Assembly: GCA_025738555.1 (NCBI GenBank)
Contig: JAOVFP010000004.1
Location: 1,612,001-1,676,000, forward strand
From: Cyathus striatus
Lineage: Eukaryota; Basidiomycota; Agaricomycetes; Agaricales; Nidulariaceae
Length of the DNA: 64,000 nucleotides
Reading direction: 5' to 3'
Numbering within the stretch: position 1 is the stretch's first letter; every line of letters begins with the position of its first letter. The notes below the pieces were generated by a model that was not told the origin of the DNA, searched no databases, and worked only from the letters and a program-made list of their open reading frames with translations. Below are positions 1 through 11,498 of this stretch, piece after piece. A program made the position numbers and the translations under genes.

Positions 1-740
1 ACGAAAAAGTACAAGCCTTTAGAATTCAACTAACTGTACCTTTAGATTGCAATAATTCATATGACTGGATGATGTCCAATTTACTTAAAAAAGACATTTG
101 TATACATTTATAAGCTTCAAATATTAAGGAGTTTGTGCTTCATTATGCATATTTGGCTTACATATAAGCCTATAATCAGATTCTGCACCTGGTTTTCCAC
201 AAAAGTGATCTTTTACGAAATAAAAACAAAAACAAAATGTACTAGTAAGTATTCTAAACCAATTACATATATATATATATTAGAGGCAGTACATAGTCAG
301 AATTGGTTAAAATGAATATTTTGATGTACATTTCCTTGTAATAATGCCCAAGGAACCTGTATTTATGCGGATGGTTGTGGCCATTAGCCAGTGCGCGAAG
401 GTTTAGATTGATATCGTAATGTGACTTCTTCTATTAATTAATTTAATTGAGATGATTGATTAAATGGAAGAAGCAGGCCGCAATATAAGGCATGGTATTG
501 GAAGTTGATGGCGGGTTGATGGCGGGATGCAGGTTGCCATGAACTGCCTCATGTATCAACTTCCTTAGAGACGTGAGAATCAGCCCTTCCTATCTGGTAA
601 CCTACGGTAATTTACAACAGCCATACATTACAATGTATTGTAAACTACCGTAGATAATATATAGATTTTACAGTATTGCCTGTGATAGCCTTGTTACACG
701 GAGGATTATAAAATACCATGCGCATGCTGTATCAAGAATA
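1..740. other. Intergenic, AT-rich, no gene seen
   Basis: I see no coding exon, RNA gene or clear repeat here. The short open frames have no family signature and no usable splice context. An (AT)n tract lies near 270-280. Confidence 0.5.
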
Positions 741-745
741 CTTAC

Positions 746-819
746 AACCTGACAGAGTAGCTGACTTCTAGGAGCTTGCTGCTAACGTGGGATCCAATGA
801 AGCCAGATGCACCGGTAAC
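746..819 (-). pseudogene. One-exon relic of an NAD(P)-dependent epimerase/dihydroflavonol-reductase-like gene
   Basis: Read on the minus strand, the segment after a CAG acceptor at 820-822 encodes VTGASGFIGSHV followed by SSKLLEVSYSVR. This is the N-terminal Rossmann glycine motif and first helix of extended short-chain dehydrogenases such as dihydroflavonol-4-reductase-like enzymes. The segment ends at a consensus donor, GTAAGT, at 745. I find neither an upstream start exon nor the downstream catalytic YxxxK region. It is therefore probably an orphan exon left by deletion or rearrangement. The family call rests on about 25 residues only. Confidence 0.6.
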
Positions 820-1180
820 CTGGTACAAATCATGATAAGTAAGGGCCCACAGGGACCCACAGTTGAGATGAAATATCATACAGCGATGAACTTTGGTTTT
901 TCCATTGTGGGCACTGCTGTACTCGGGAACCATAGTCAAGTCATGGTTTTATAGGGCACTGGGCGCTTAGCAGCGGTGATGTTCTAAAAACTACACAAGG
1001 TATTGATAGATCTTATTGGATGATTTATTTTCGCAGAGGTTTACCTTCTCAATATTAAAGACTTAGCCCTCTTTAAATTTATCAGCGTCCAGATGCTTAC
1101 GCCCACACACACTCGCAAGGGGGTTTCAAAATTAAGAAATAGCGACACATTCAGCTACTCCACGGGAAACTTCTCCTTTT

Positions 1181-2772
1181 TTATTGCGATAGAAGACGAT
1201 AGACACTTATCAACAGTATTAGTTGGCGAACATGAAAGCTTAAGTAAACATTGCACAACGAACCGTCATCGTCTACGAATTGGCATTCATTGTACGAGCG
1301 CCACAATGCTGCGAAGACCGGTTCCGTGGATCTCAGGTACTGATCTCCGATGAAAGCTCTGAGATGTTGTGTTGCTTCTTCGCTGTTATCTATGATTCTG
1401 TATTTGTGAGTCTGAGAAGCTGCTACAAAATGTATACTTACACCATGGAATTTGCGGGAAGAAGTGATGGATGACATGGTAATGGGCCACGTCGTGCAAG
1501 AAGAATCTTCCCATCCAACCAAGGAAATCTCTATCAACTGTCGCAGCTGCGCCACGTTGGTAGTTCCACTCCTTGGAGCGATAATGAGGAATTTCGGGAG
1601 AAGTATGATGAAGCTGTTTAGACTTATGATCAGCTTGCATCCTATCATAAAATAAAATATTTACGTATGTGATCATGACAAACCAGTGCGAAACAAACAG
1701 CCAGGGAATTCCATAGTACTTGACCACATTGAGAGCACCAAAGGTATTAGCTGCCTGGAACACAATGTACAACATCCCAAGCATGGATATGTCAGATACG
1801 ATCACGCCGGAAACATGCGAGGGCTTGAAAATTATCGCCCGAGCTTATAGATCATGTATGTTTATCACATTCGTTTGAACCAGTAAATTCACTCACGGTT
1901 GTAATGATTTGTCCTATTGATAGAAGTTAGTGTCGAGAAGCAATCTGTTATATGCAAAGGTACCATCGAGGATATTCCTTCTGACCCGAAACGTTGAAAG
2001 CGAGATAGGCTTGGAATGCGAACAATTGTTGGCAAATCAACATCAAGAGTGTCCAAAGTGGAGTGTCTGAGAAATATTCTTCATAATTGATAGCTTTTTC
2101 TGGGATTCCTAGTTCTGACCGAGTCTTCGGAACATATCTAAAGTCTCAAGAATTAGAAGACACGATCATATCTCACATGCTTGCAACACGCTCACACTTC
2201 ATCTTTCTCCATTGATGCATGGTGAGCGTGGTGTCGATGATGAGAGACCTTCCAGCTAAAATAGGGGGTCCAGAGTGCACTATGCAAGATGAAGCCGAAG
2301 ATGTCGCAAATGTATCTTGAGGATGAGAAAGCTCCATGACCACACTTAGAACCTATTAGCATGTGTACAGGTGTTGCAGAGAACTCTTAGCGTACTTCGT
2401 GACCAATAACCCAAATTCCAGTAAAGATTAGGCCCTATCATGATGTTGTCTATTAGTTTATTACAAGAATGTGGTCAACAACCGAAGTACCTGAAACCAC
2501 CAGCTTCATGAAATGAGACACTTGATTTGTGAATACCGATCAAATAAAGCTCACTATGCTATCCAACAAACGAAAAGTGTGGGGCCAGATATTAAGCTCC
2601 GCTCCGCTGCATAAATAGCAAATCCAGTGAATAAAATAAGAAGTATGTCCCTGGTCAGGAATAGAATCGACCGAGATGTATCCCTAATGAACAGATGCGA
2701 AGGTATAGCACCTCTAATATCTGCCATGGAGTGATTCAGGGGTATGAAGTCGAATTCGCTTTTAGATGTCAT
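1181..2772 (-). CDS. Delta-12 (oleate) fatty-acid desaturase, nine exons
   Basis: The product is an ER-membrane di-iron enzyme that introduces the delta-12 double bond of linoleate, probably on phospholipid-bound oleate. Exons on the minus strand: 2772-2555, 2503-2491, 2434-2396, 2344-2196, 2137-1964, 1913-1897, 1843-1665, 1613-1442 and 1389-1181. Together they give an uninterrupted 389-aa protein; all introns are GT-AG. All three histidine boxes are present: HECGH at about residues 89-93 (split by intron 3), HHRHH at about 125-129 and HVIHH at about 309-313. Hydrophobic membrane segments lie between them. The start ATG (2772) lies about 36 nt below a TATA box. Two exons are only 13 and 17 nt long. 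The C-terminal 15-20 residues are not family-like, so the last exon end is less certain. A decayed paralogue lies upstream at 3.7-4.4 kb. Homologues can also be omega-3 or bifunctional enzymes, so exact regiospecificity is inferred. Confidence 0.93.
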
Positions 2773-2803
2773 TTTTGAACGTTGGAGAATATTACGAAGT
2801 TCA

Positions 2804-2819
2804 CGGGTATATATACCCG
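2804..2819 (-). promoter_or_regulatory. Palindromic TATA box of the desaturase gene
   Basis: The stretch CGGGTATATATACCCG is a perfect 16-bp palindrome containing TATATATA. It sits about 36 bp before the chosen ATG, implying a very short 5' leader. It supports the ATG at 2772 over the upstream in-frame ATG at 2859. Confidence 0.6.
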
Positions 2820-3702
2820 CCGCCGCTTTTGAAAAGGCATGTGCGTTTCCGAGTTGCATTAATGGTGCTTGTTTGTGTAAGGGGGCGTTATTTTAATTTA
2901 TGTAACTTAACGTATATTTATAGATACATTCGCAGGCGTGAAATAGAACATTGAATACGGAAAGTCCTGTACAGCAACAAAAGTAGTGGTCCTCAACATT
3001 CCGATGATCTCCAAGATGAGTTCAACATACCAATTTTTGCAATGAGTTTACCCATTTAGGCAGTGGTGTGCCAAACCGTCACATTCCGGCGTTATTCCAA
3101 TGCTCTTATCTCCTGTGGGCCCTCAGAAGCTAGAAACACGGTGCGAGGATGGAAATATCCATCAGAATAATTTTCAGGAGAGCACGATCGGAGAGGCTCG
3201 TAAATTTATCAGCCCGAGTGATCCAGCTTCCATTAATGGTAACGTGGTAGAACTGCAGTCCGTCGGATTCAAAAATTGTATTCTATACCTTGTAATATTG
3301 TCGACGTTTTACGATTATTCTCATGGTGATATACGTAACTCTTAAACGACTACGCGAATCAATAAACCTGTAACAGTCTGTAAATGTGCACCCACCGATG
3401 ATTCCTCGCTTCACAGGAACAGTTTCTCATGTCTAGCATTACCCACAAAAATTTATATATAACTCGATACTAAGAAGTCATGATAAAAATAAAATAGGTT
3501 AATGAAAGTAATGCAGCGAGAGGCTGTACATGATCTCCAAGTGAACTACGAATAAACCGAGTCTATATTGATATGCAAGCAGCAAAGCGCTGTAATGATA
3601 AGTCTTATCATGCCAGCTTTTCATTTCCTGACCTAGTGGAGTATATCCTGCAAACAGCACTCTTTCATCAACTTCCCATTCTAATCCCGAAATAGAAAAA
3701 CA

Positions 3703-4410
3703 TCATCTGCCATGGTTAGTTAGAGTTGTGTATACACCATTGTCATCAAGGTAAGTGCAAAGCCTAATATTGTTCCATAGAGCCTGAAATACTGGTGTTT
3801 CGCAGTAATTATAGTCTGTTCCAAGTAACAGTCGTAACTACCTCGTTGCTTCTTCCCCATGATCTGCTATATATTGTGAGTTTCCGAAGTGTGTAGGAAA
3901 TTGGAGGATACTACAGAATGGCAGTTTTGGATATATATAGTGCACGACATGTGTGCTTGAGATCTTATTCATTATAAGCATCCTACAGGGAATTCAGTAA
4001 GGGAGAGTTGAAACAACTAATCTGTTGCCTTACCTAAGAAGTCACGGTCCATGGTAGCGAGTTGCGCAGGAGCATATTTCCAACCCTTCATACGATAGTG
4101 TGGTTTAATGAGGTCCGTATGTTGAAGGTACACAATCGTAGTTATTCAATGCGAAAGCAGAAGCCACGGAATAGTGTAGAGTAGCAGTAACCTTTGCAAA
4201 CCAACTTGTTTCTGAAGATTAAAGAGGATCGAAACCCATGTCAAAAGTCCAAAGTTGGAGATAATGACGCCTGGTAGGTGTTTCCTACGGATCATTTTAG
4301 ACCAAGCTGACTTGTCCACCAAGGGTAACCGGCTGGTCCAGATATATTGAGTAAGTAATTGAGTAGTAAATAAGCAAATCAAAACAATTGGCGTATCTTC
4401 CATGCTTTCC
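3703..4410 (-). pseudogene. Decayed delta-12 desaturase paralogue (C-terminal two-thirds)
   Basis: Minus-strand segments match the C-terminal half of the intact neighbour: EDTPIV and the membrane segment around 4400-4160, VYLQHTD then MDRDFLG near 4120-4025, HVVHY near 3940, and ETPVFQALWNN with DDNG near 3800-3730. Intron positions look conserved (donor GTAAGG after DRDFLG, acceptor before HGEEATR). Two nonsense codons break it: TGA at 4148-4146 in place of the Trp of the HW motif, and TAG at 3840-3838 after EEATR. The third histidine box reads HVVHY, so an iron ligand is lost. The 5' third with histidine boxes 1 and 2 is missing. It looks like an old tandem duplicate. Confidence 0.85.
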
Positions 4411-5128
4411 GTCTTTCTTTCAAGGTAACAATTCTAAATCATTTTGACATGATATCGGTGTGTATCTGGTGTACTTATACCTACGAAAGTCAATCTTATC
4501 TTGGTCTTATCGACTTTTCAAGATGTATTACATAATGGACAAGATCACGTTCACGCAATTGTCACATCTCCCAGTGCCACTTCATTTCCTCAAATTTTCT
4601 CTCATAAAGTACTGTAACAACACTATACCCAACTCTTACGACATGTAAAAGTCTCTGACCTCACCTACCGACACAAGAACAGTCTCCTCGCATCAAGTTA
4701 CGCTCCCGACAGGCACACTCTTTCAGTTTCATCACCATCACTACAAAACTTCACGTGGAAGCTCATTTTACTAATATCTATAATTTCTTTTCGGCTCTGA
4801 ACACCCCAGTCAGACGAATAACATACGCGGGGAGCTCCGTAGAACACGTTTCCGACAAACCGTCTCACCATAACCCCGTATCCCACACCATCGAAAAGAA
4901 AACGAAAAATCACATTATATTTATCATATCACTCCCATCATGGTATGTATCACCCGTCACATCATCACCTACAGTAAAAAAAAACTAGTGTAAATCATCA
5001 CAAAATACAAGGTCATCATCATCACACCCCGTACACCCCATACGAAAAACAAACAAAAAAAAAAAGAAATAAAAAGATAAAAAACTATAATCATTTCTTA
5101 CCATCACCCTCATTACACTCATATTATC
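4411..5128. other. Intergenic, A-rich plus strand
   Basis: This lies between the desaturase pseudogene and the 3' end of the nucleoside transporter. There is a run of adenines near 5050 and another, inside the last transporter intron, near 5173-5191. I see no coding family. Confidence 0.4.
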
Positions 5129-7349
<2,221 letters not shown>

Positions 7350-7433
7350 GGCGTGGGTTGAGCCGGCCTGGGGAGCAGGAGGGAGGGAGGTTGCGAGAGA
7401 GGAACCTGAAAATTTGGATTGAGCCGGGTGGGT

Positions 7434-7441
7434 GTTTATAA
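7434..7441 (-). promoter_or_regulatory. TATA box of the nucleoside transporter
   Basis: TATAAA on the minus strand lies about 90 bp upstream of the ATG at 7349, at the spacing seen for other genes in this window. Confidence 0.5.
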
Positions 7442-8537
7442 AAAGTTTTTGATGGCTGGGCGCGCGGAGCTCTGATGTGATGTGGTTGTGATCGGAGGTA
7501 GCGAGCTCCGTGCGCAGGCTTCTTATCGGTATCGGAGACACTCACGCCGTCACGAATGCCCGGATATGTACTCCATCTCTCAGCTTTGGTTACTATAGCC
7601 TTGTATTCCCCACTTCTACAAGGACTATTAACCCATGTCATGTCATGGATAGCAATGAAATCACCGTACATACCTTGCTTCCTTGAAATGTGATTTCTCT
7701 CACCCAAGATAACTTACGATACTGTACCCCATATACTCACGCGAGCATGTGGATGTCAGGATATACCTGAGCGTATAAATACCTCGACCGCATGATTCAC
7801 ATTCTATTGTGACAGTGGAGCCATGCAGTCTAGAGTTTCATATTGACGTTTCCTCCGATATTCAATTCTTATTTAATTGGCTCGATAGACGTATATCATA
7901 ATCAGTCGCTCTATCGTTTAGTTAGCGCTGCTCTGTTATCTTTATCTTTATCTTTTATCTCGTTCGTTGGCTTGGTACAACGGTACGACTTATACATAGT
8001 AACAACGAGTACTTTACTTAAATTAAGAAAAGAATACCTCTCCCCATCTAATCTCACAGAACCCTTCCAAAAAAGGACCAGGAAGCCTCAGGCCTTTCAA
8101 GTTCCACCGTCCATAAAGTTCGAACTGGGAGCTCGCCCGCGTCCCGACTATCTCGGCGTCCGCCGATTACACGCTTCCGATAAGGATTCCCCCGACGATA
8201 AGGGTCAAGCAAGCGTCAAGGCACCTCCGCCGCCAGTGCCACGCGTTACACAGTTAACTGAGCTCGATTTTGAATTTAGGTCGTGTGCCTTTGCAATGGA
8301 ACGATACGTTATGTTAATGATTAGATTGTGCTTGAGCTGAAGTCACCCAATCGTTCTCGCGCGGTAGAGTACTTAGGAGCATTTAAAGTGTGGGCGATAG
8401 CATTTGCGACGCCGCACCGAACTAGTACAAGTAAGCTCGAGAAAAAGAATTATAAAGAAAAGATAGCTCGTAAGAAGAGAAGCAACGAAGAAATAAAGGC
8501 TCTTACGAAAGTACGGAGTGGTAACGTACAAGAAAAC
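7442..8537. other. Intergenic; unassigned open frames
   Basis: An open frame at 7843-8340 (+) encodes 165 aa with no recognisable domain and a basic, Pro-rich second half. A short Lys-rich frame follows at 8328-8552. Neither has a family signature, so I do not call them genes. Confidence 0.35.
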
Positions 8538-8634
8538 GGTGCTATAGTGTAGCGGTTATCACTCAGGATTCTGATACACAGTGTAACTTTGGTGTTAAGA
8601 TTCCTGAAACCCAGGTTCGATTCCTGGTAGCACC
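8538..8634 (+). tRNA. tRNA-Gln (CUG) with an intron
   Basis: The acceptor strands GGTGCTA and TAGCACC pair fully. The D arm (GTGT...TCAC) and the T arm CCAGG-TTCGATT-CCTGG are intact. The anticodon stem is CAGGA/TCCTG with loop TTCTGAT, giving anticodon CTG. About 26 extra nucleotides after the anticodon are read as a canonical tRNA intron. A box and B box (GGTTCGATTCC) are present. This is one of the two best-preserved members of a family of decaying copies across the window. Confidence 0.85.
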
Positions 8635-8723
8635 TCATTCATTCTTGCTGTACCACATACTTTTTGACTACATAGCTATGTACACTGTTCGAATTAATAA
8701 AATCCCCCCACATAAAAATAAAC

Positions 8724-8832
8724 GGTGCTATAGTGTAGCGGTTATCACTGAGGATTCTGATGATCCTATCTCATACAATTTGTCACTCTAGGTACATCTT
8801 CCTCTAACCCAGGTTCAAATCCTGGTAGCACC
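8724..8832 (+). tRNA. tRNA-Gln (CUG) with a longer intron
   Basis: Same acceptor and T arm as the gene 190 bp upstream (T loop TTCAAAT). The anticodon stem is GAGGA/TCCTC with loop TTCTGAT, anticodon CTG. The inferred intron is about 38 nt and unrelated in sequence to that of the first copy. All stems pair, so it may be functional. Confidence 0.8.
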
Positions 8833-8939
8833 TGTGATCTTATTGTCTATAATATTTTATTCATTTGGTAGACAAAAAATTAAATACTATTCCCACTACC
8901 TTTTAAGGTAGTTGGGTTTTAGGGATGTTTGAACCTCCG

Positions 8940-8987
8940 GATACAGTAATTTGAGGATCTTGGATAAGATCTCAACCTGATTGGCTG
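8940..8987. repeat. 48-bp repeat, copy 1
   Basis: This segment is identical to 16540-16587. It begins GATACAGTAATTTGAGG, contains the dyad GATCTTGGATAAGATC and ends ATTGGCTG. The flanks differ. It resembles a transposon end, but no partner inverted copy was found. Confidence 0.75.
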
Positions 8988-9739
8988 AAGCCGATCTGAA
9001 TTCTTGTGATGAATGTGTCACACTAGTTTCTCCTTGTTCTCCTGGACCTGTTCTCCTCCACCAGCACCACACTTAAGAACCTCAGACCTTTTTTGACAGC
9101 CTGTCACTGTGATATTACAAAGTGAATAGAGGAGACTAGTTTATGTGCTCCAGGCAGTGCAGTGGTATATTATCCATCATCTGCACAGAACTCTGGGGTC
9201 ATTCACTGGTGTGAAGGGAATATTTGGCCAGACAGTGTTCTCAGACCCCTCTACCAACTCTACCTGACCACCTTCAAGGAAGAACACATAGGGATGTGCA
9301 TGGGTTGACCAAACCTGCATGGGTCACGGGTAAGGGTGTCAGCGGGTATGGGTGCGGGTCAGCTTCATTGAACCCGCGACCCGTGCAAACCCGTGGATAA
9401 ATGTAAAATCAAAAATATGTAAATTGAGTTATTATCCAACCACATGTAGTCGCAACATACATGTATTTAATATACCTGGATAGTTTGTGCTATGGTGGTG
9501 ACATCTCAGTTATGTATTTTGTTGGGCCCGCGGGGTTTGGCAACACATTACTTAGTCAGTGCTTATAGTCATTCAAGATTAATACCCAAATGATATGACC
9601 TCAATTCTTTTACTTTTACTTTAACAGTTGCAAGATTGTCCTGATGATGTCAGCTTAGTTAGAGTGTTACAAATTCAGCCTTGTTAGAACAGTAATAACC
9701 TTATTTAACAAATGAAATATCATCGAAGTGAATACATTG

Positions 9740-10460
9740 TCACTCTAACGATGCAGCATATTGTTAGAATAGTATGAATACATTATCTGAGTCATTATAA
9801 TGAATCCAGCTTCGTTAAAACACTACCAACTTCGTTCTAACAGATGCAGCATCGTTAGAATAAATACAGTATTGTTAGAACACTACCAACGTTGTTCTTG
9901 CGGATGCGGCATCATTAGAATGAATGCAGTATTGTTATAACAAATCAAGCTTCGTTAGAATGCTCCCAACTTTGTTTTAACGGATGCAGCACCGTTAGGG
10001 TGAGTACAGTATCGTTATAATGCTCCAATCTTCGTTCTAACTGATGCAGCATCGTTAGAATGAATACAATATTGTTATAACAAACCCAGCTTCGTTGAAA
10101 CGCTGCAAACTCCATTTGAACTTCATTTTAATGGATGTAGTATTGTTAAAATGCATACAGTGTCGTTATAATGAACCCATCTTTGCTAAAATACTGCCAA
10201 CTTCATTGTAACAGATGCCGCATCATTAAAATGAGTATGGTGTCGCTATAACGAAACCAGCTTCGTTAAAATGAGTAATGTTGTTTTAATAAATACAGCC
10301 TTGTTAAAACGGTACCAACTTCGTTCTAATGGATGCTGCATCATTACAATTAGTATAGTGTTGTTCTAACGAAGCTGTATTAATTAGAACAAATAGACCA
10401 ACATTAGAATGAATAAGTACAGTGTCATTACAGTAGATCATACATTGTTATTTGTAATAA
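9740..10460. repeat. Degenerate 20-nt tandem array with an apparent four-unit higher-order period
   Basis: The sequence is made of roughly 20-nt units with the shared core CAGCNTCGTTANAAN. Successive units alternate among four flavours: CAGCTTCGTTA, CAACTTCGTTC, CAGCATCGTTA and CAGTATTGTTA. This gives an apparent 80-nt higher-order repeat. Units have drifted by substitution and small indels, and the array is interrupted at its right end by a 275-bp MITE. No coding function is apparent. Confidence 0.7.
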
Positions 10461-10468
10461 CACTACTA

Positions 10469-10743
10469 CTGTATCAATACGACCAAGTGTTCGCCACTTT
10501 TCAGCGTGACAGCCATGAACACTCGGACCCTCTGTTCAAAGGGCCATGCTGGGTGTGACAAAAATTATAAGTGTTCATGGGGATCTACGCGAGCGAAGCG
10601 AGCGGCCGAAAATTCAACCTTAACCTCAATTTTTTCGCCGTATCTCTGTTCAAAATGCTCTGTGACGCGTGACACACAGGACATCTGTTCCTGTTCATGA
10701 CCCTGTGTGACGCGTCACCGAACACTTGGTCGTATTGATACAG
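10469..10743 (+). mobile_element. 275-bp TA-target MITE (Tc1/mariner-like), copy 1
   Basis: Both ends carry the inverted repeat CTGTATCAATACGACCAAGT, continuing for about five more bases. TA dinucleotides flank at 10467-10468 and 10744-10745. It contains the palindrome GTGACGCGTCAC and other short dyads and has no credible coding sequence. A second copy of exactly the same length lies inverted at 47789-48063. The element is CpG-rich, unlike the CpG-poor DNA it sits in, which points to recent insertion. Confidence 0.9.
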
Positions 10744-11020
10744 TAGTATCATTCTACTAATGAAATCTGTATCGTTATACTAACACTTGGCTTATTAAAT
10801 ATTAAAATATGTTGTGGACTATCTGAATATGCAGTCGAACTTCTAAGTTCATATGATTACATTTAAATATAAGAAAACCCATGGGTTACCTGCAACCTGT
10901 AGCACCTGTGCTAAAAATACCTGTGGGTTCACGGGTAAGGGTTCAGATGGGTACGGGTGCGGGTCTAACTAAAAATACCCACAGGTTACCCATGCACTTC
11001 CCTAGTGTTCAGAACACATA

Positions 11021-11490
11021 CACAAACATTTCAATGTGACATGCATATGGATTGCATGAACTCTGTATGTTCAGGAGTATATGACAGGGTTTAGCTCACA
11101 CAACCAAAAGCTACATTATTAGTGTCTTACAGACTAATGAATTCAGTTTACATTCATCACTAATCATGATCCTATCTGTTCAGTGTCTACCTAGTACCCA
11201 TCACATTGCATACTTTAAACTTGTCATCTCACCAGCTTCTCCTAGGCATCTAAAAATCTCAACAAACTCTTCTCTGCACTAGCTTGAACATCATACATAT
11301 GCCTTGTGTAATCCTGGAGGTACCAGTCACTGTCATAATCCCATCTCTAACAATTCAAGCAAGCACTTTGTAGTGACCATAGGGCACTTCGTTACTTGAG
11401 TACCTTTTGGTTGACAGAATGGGATGTTGCTCACTAATAGAACACAAAATCTTGAAAAGATGCTGTAGTTGGTTGCAGGAAAGGGGACTG
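11021..11490. other. CpG-poor intergenic DNA
   Basis: I see no gene, RNA or bounded repeat between the hAT-like element and the next transposable element. Confidence 0.4.
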
Positions 11491-11498
11491 ACAAAACT

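Larger units (their letters stand above)
9291..11010. mobile_element. Non-autonomous hAT-like element carrying a repeat array
   Basis: The left end TAGGGATGTGCATGGGT and the reverse complement of the right end, TAGGGAAGTGCATGGGT, match over their first 17 bases with one difference. GGGT-rich subterminal repeats follow on both sides. A perfect direct repeat AGAACACATA flanks the element at 9281-9290 and 11011-11020; hAT transposases make 8-bp duplications. Six extra bases (GTGTTC) sit between the right inverted repeat and that duplication. No transposase is encoded. The interior is a degenerate 20-nt tandem array and a younger MITE. Confidence 0.65.

Noticed and set aside
2554..2859. Desaturase broken after WIA by a stop
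   Set aside because: A GTGAGC donor immediately before that stop and a 13-nt micro-exon restore the conserved sequence in frame.
9291..10460. CRISPR-like array
   Set aside because: The units are contiguous and degenerate with no spacers of constant length, and the DNA is eukaryotic.
10506..10700. 64-aa Cys-rich open frame, repeated near 47832-48089
   Set aside because: It lies wholly inside the 275-bp MITE; its conservation follows from the identity of the two copies.
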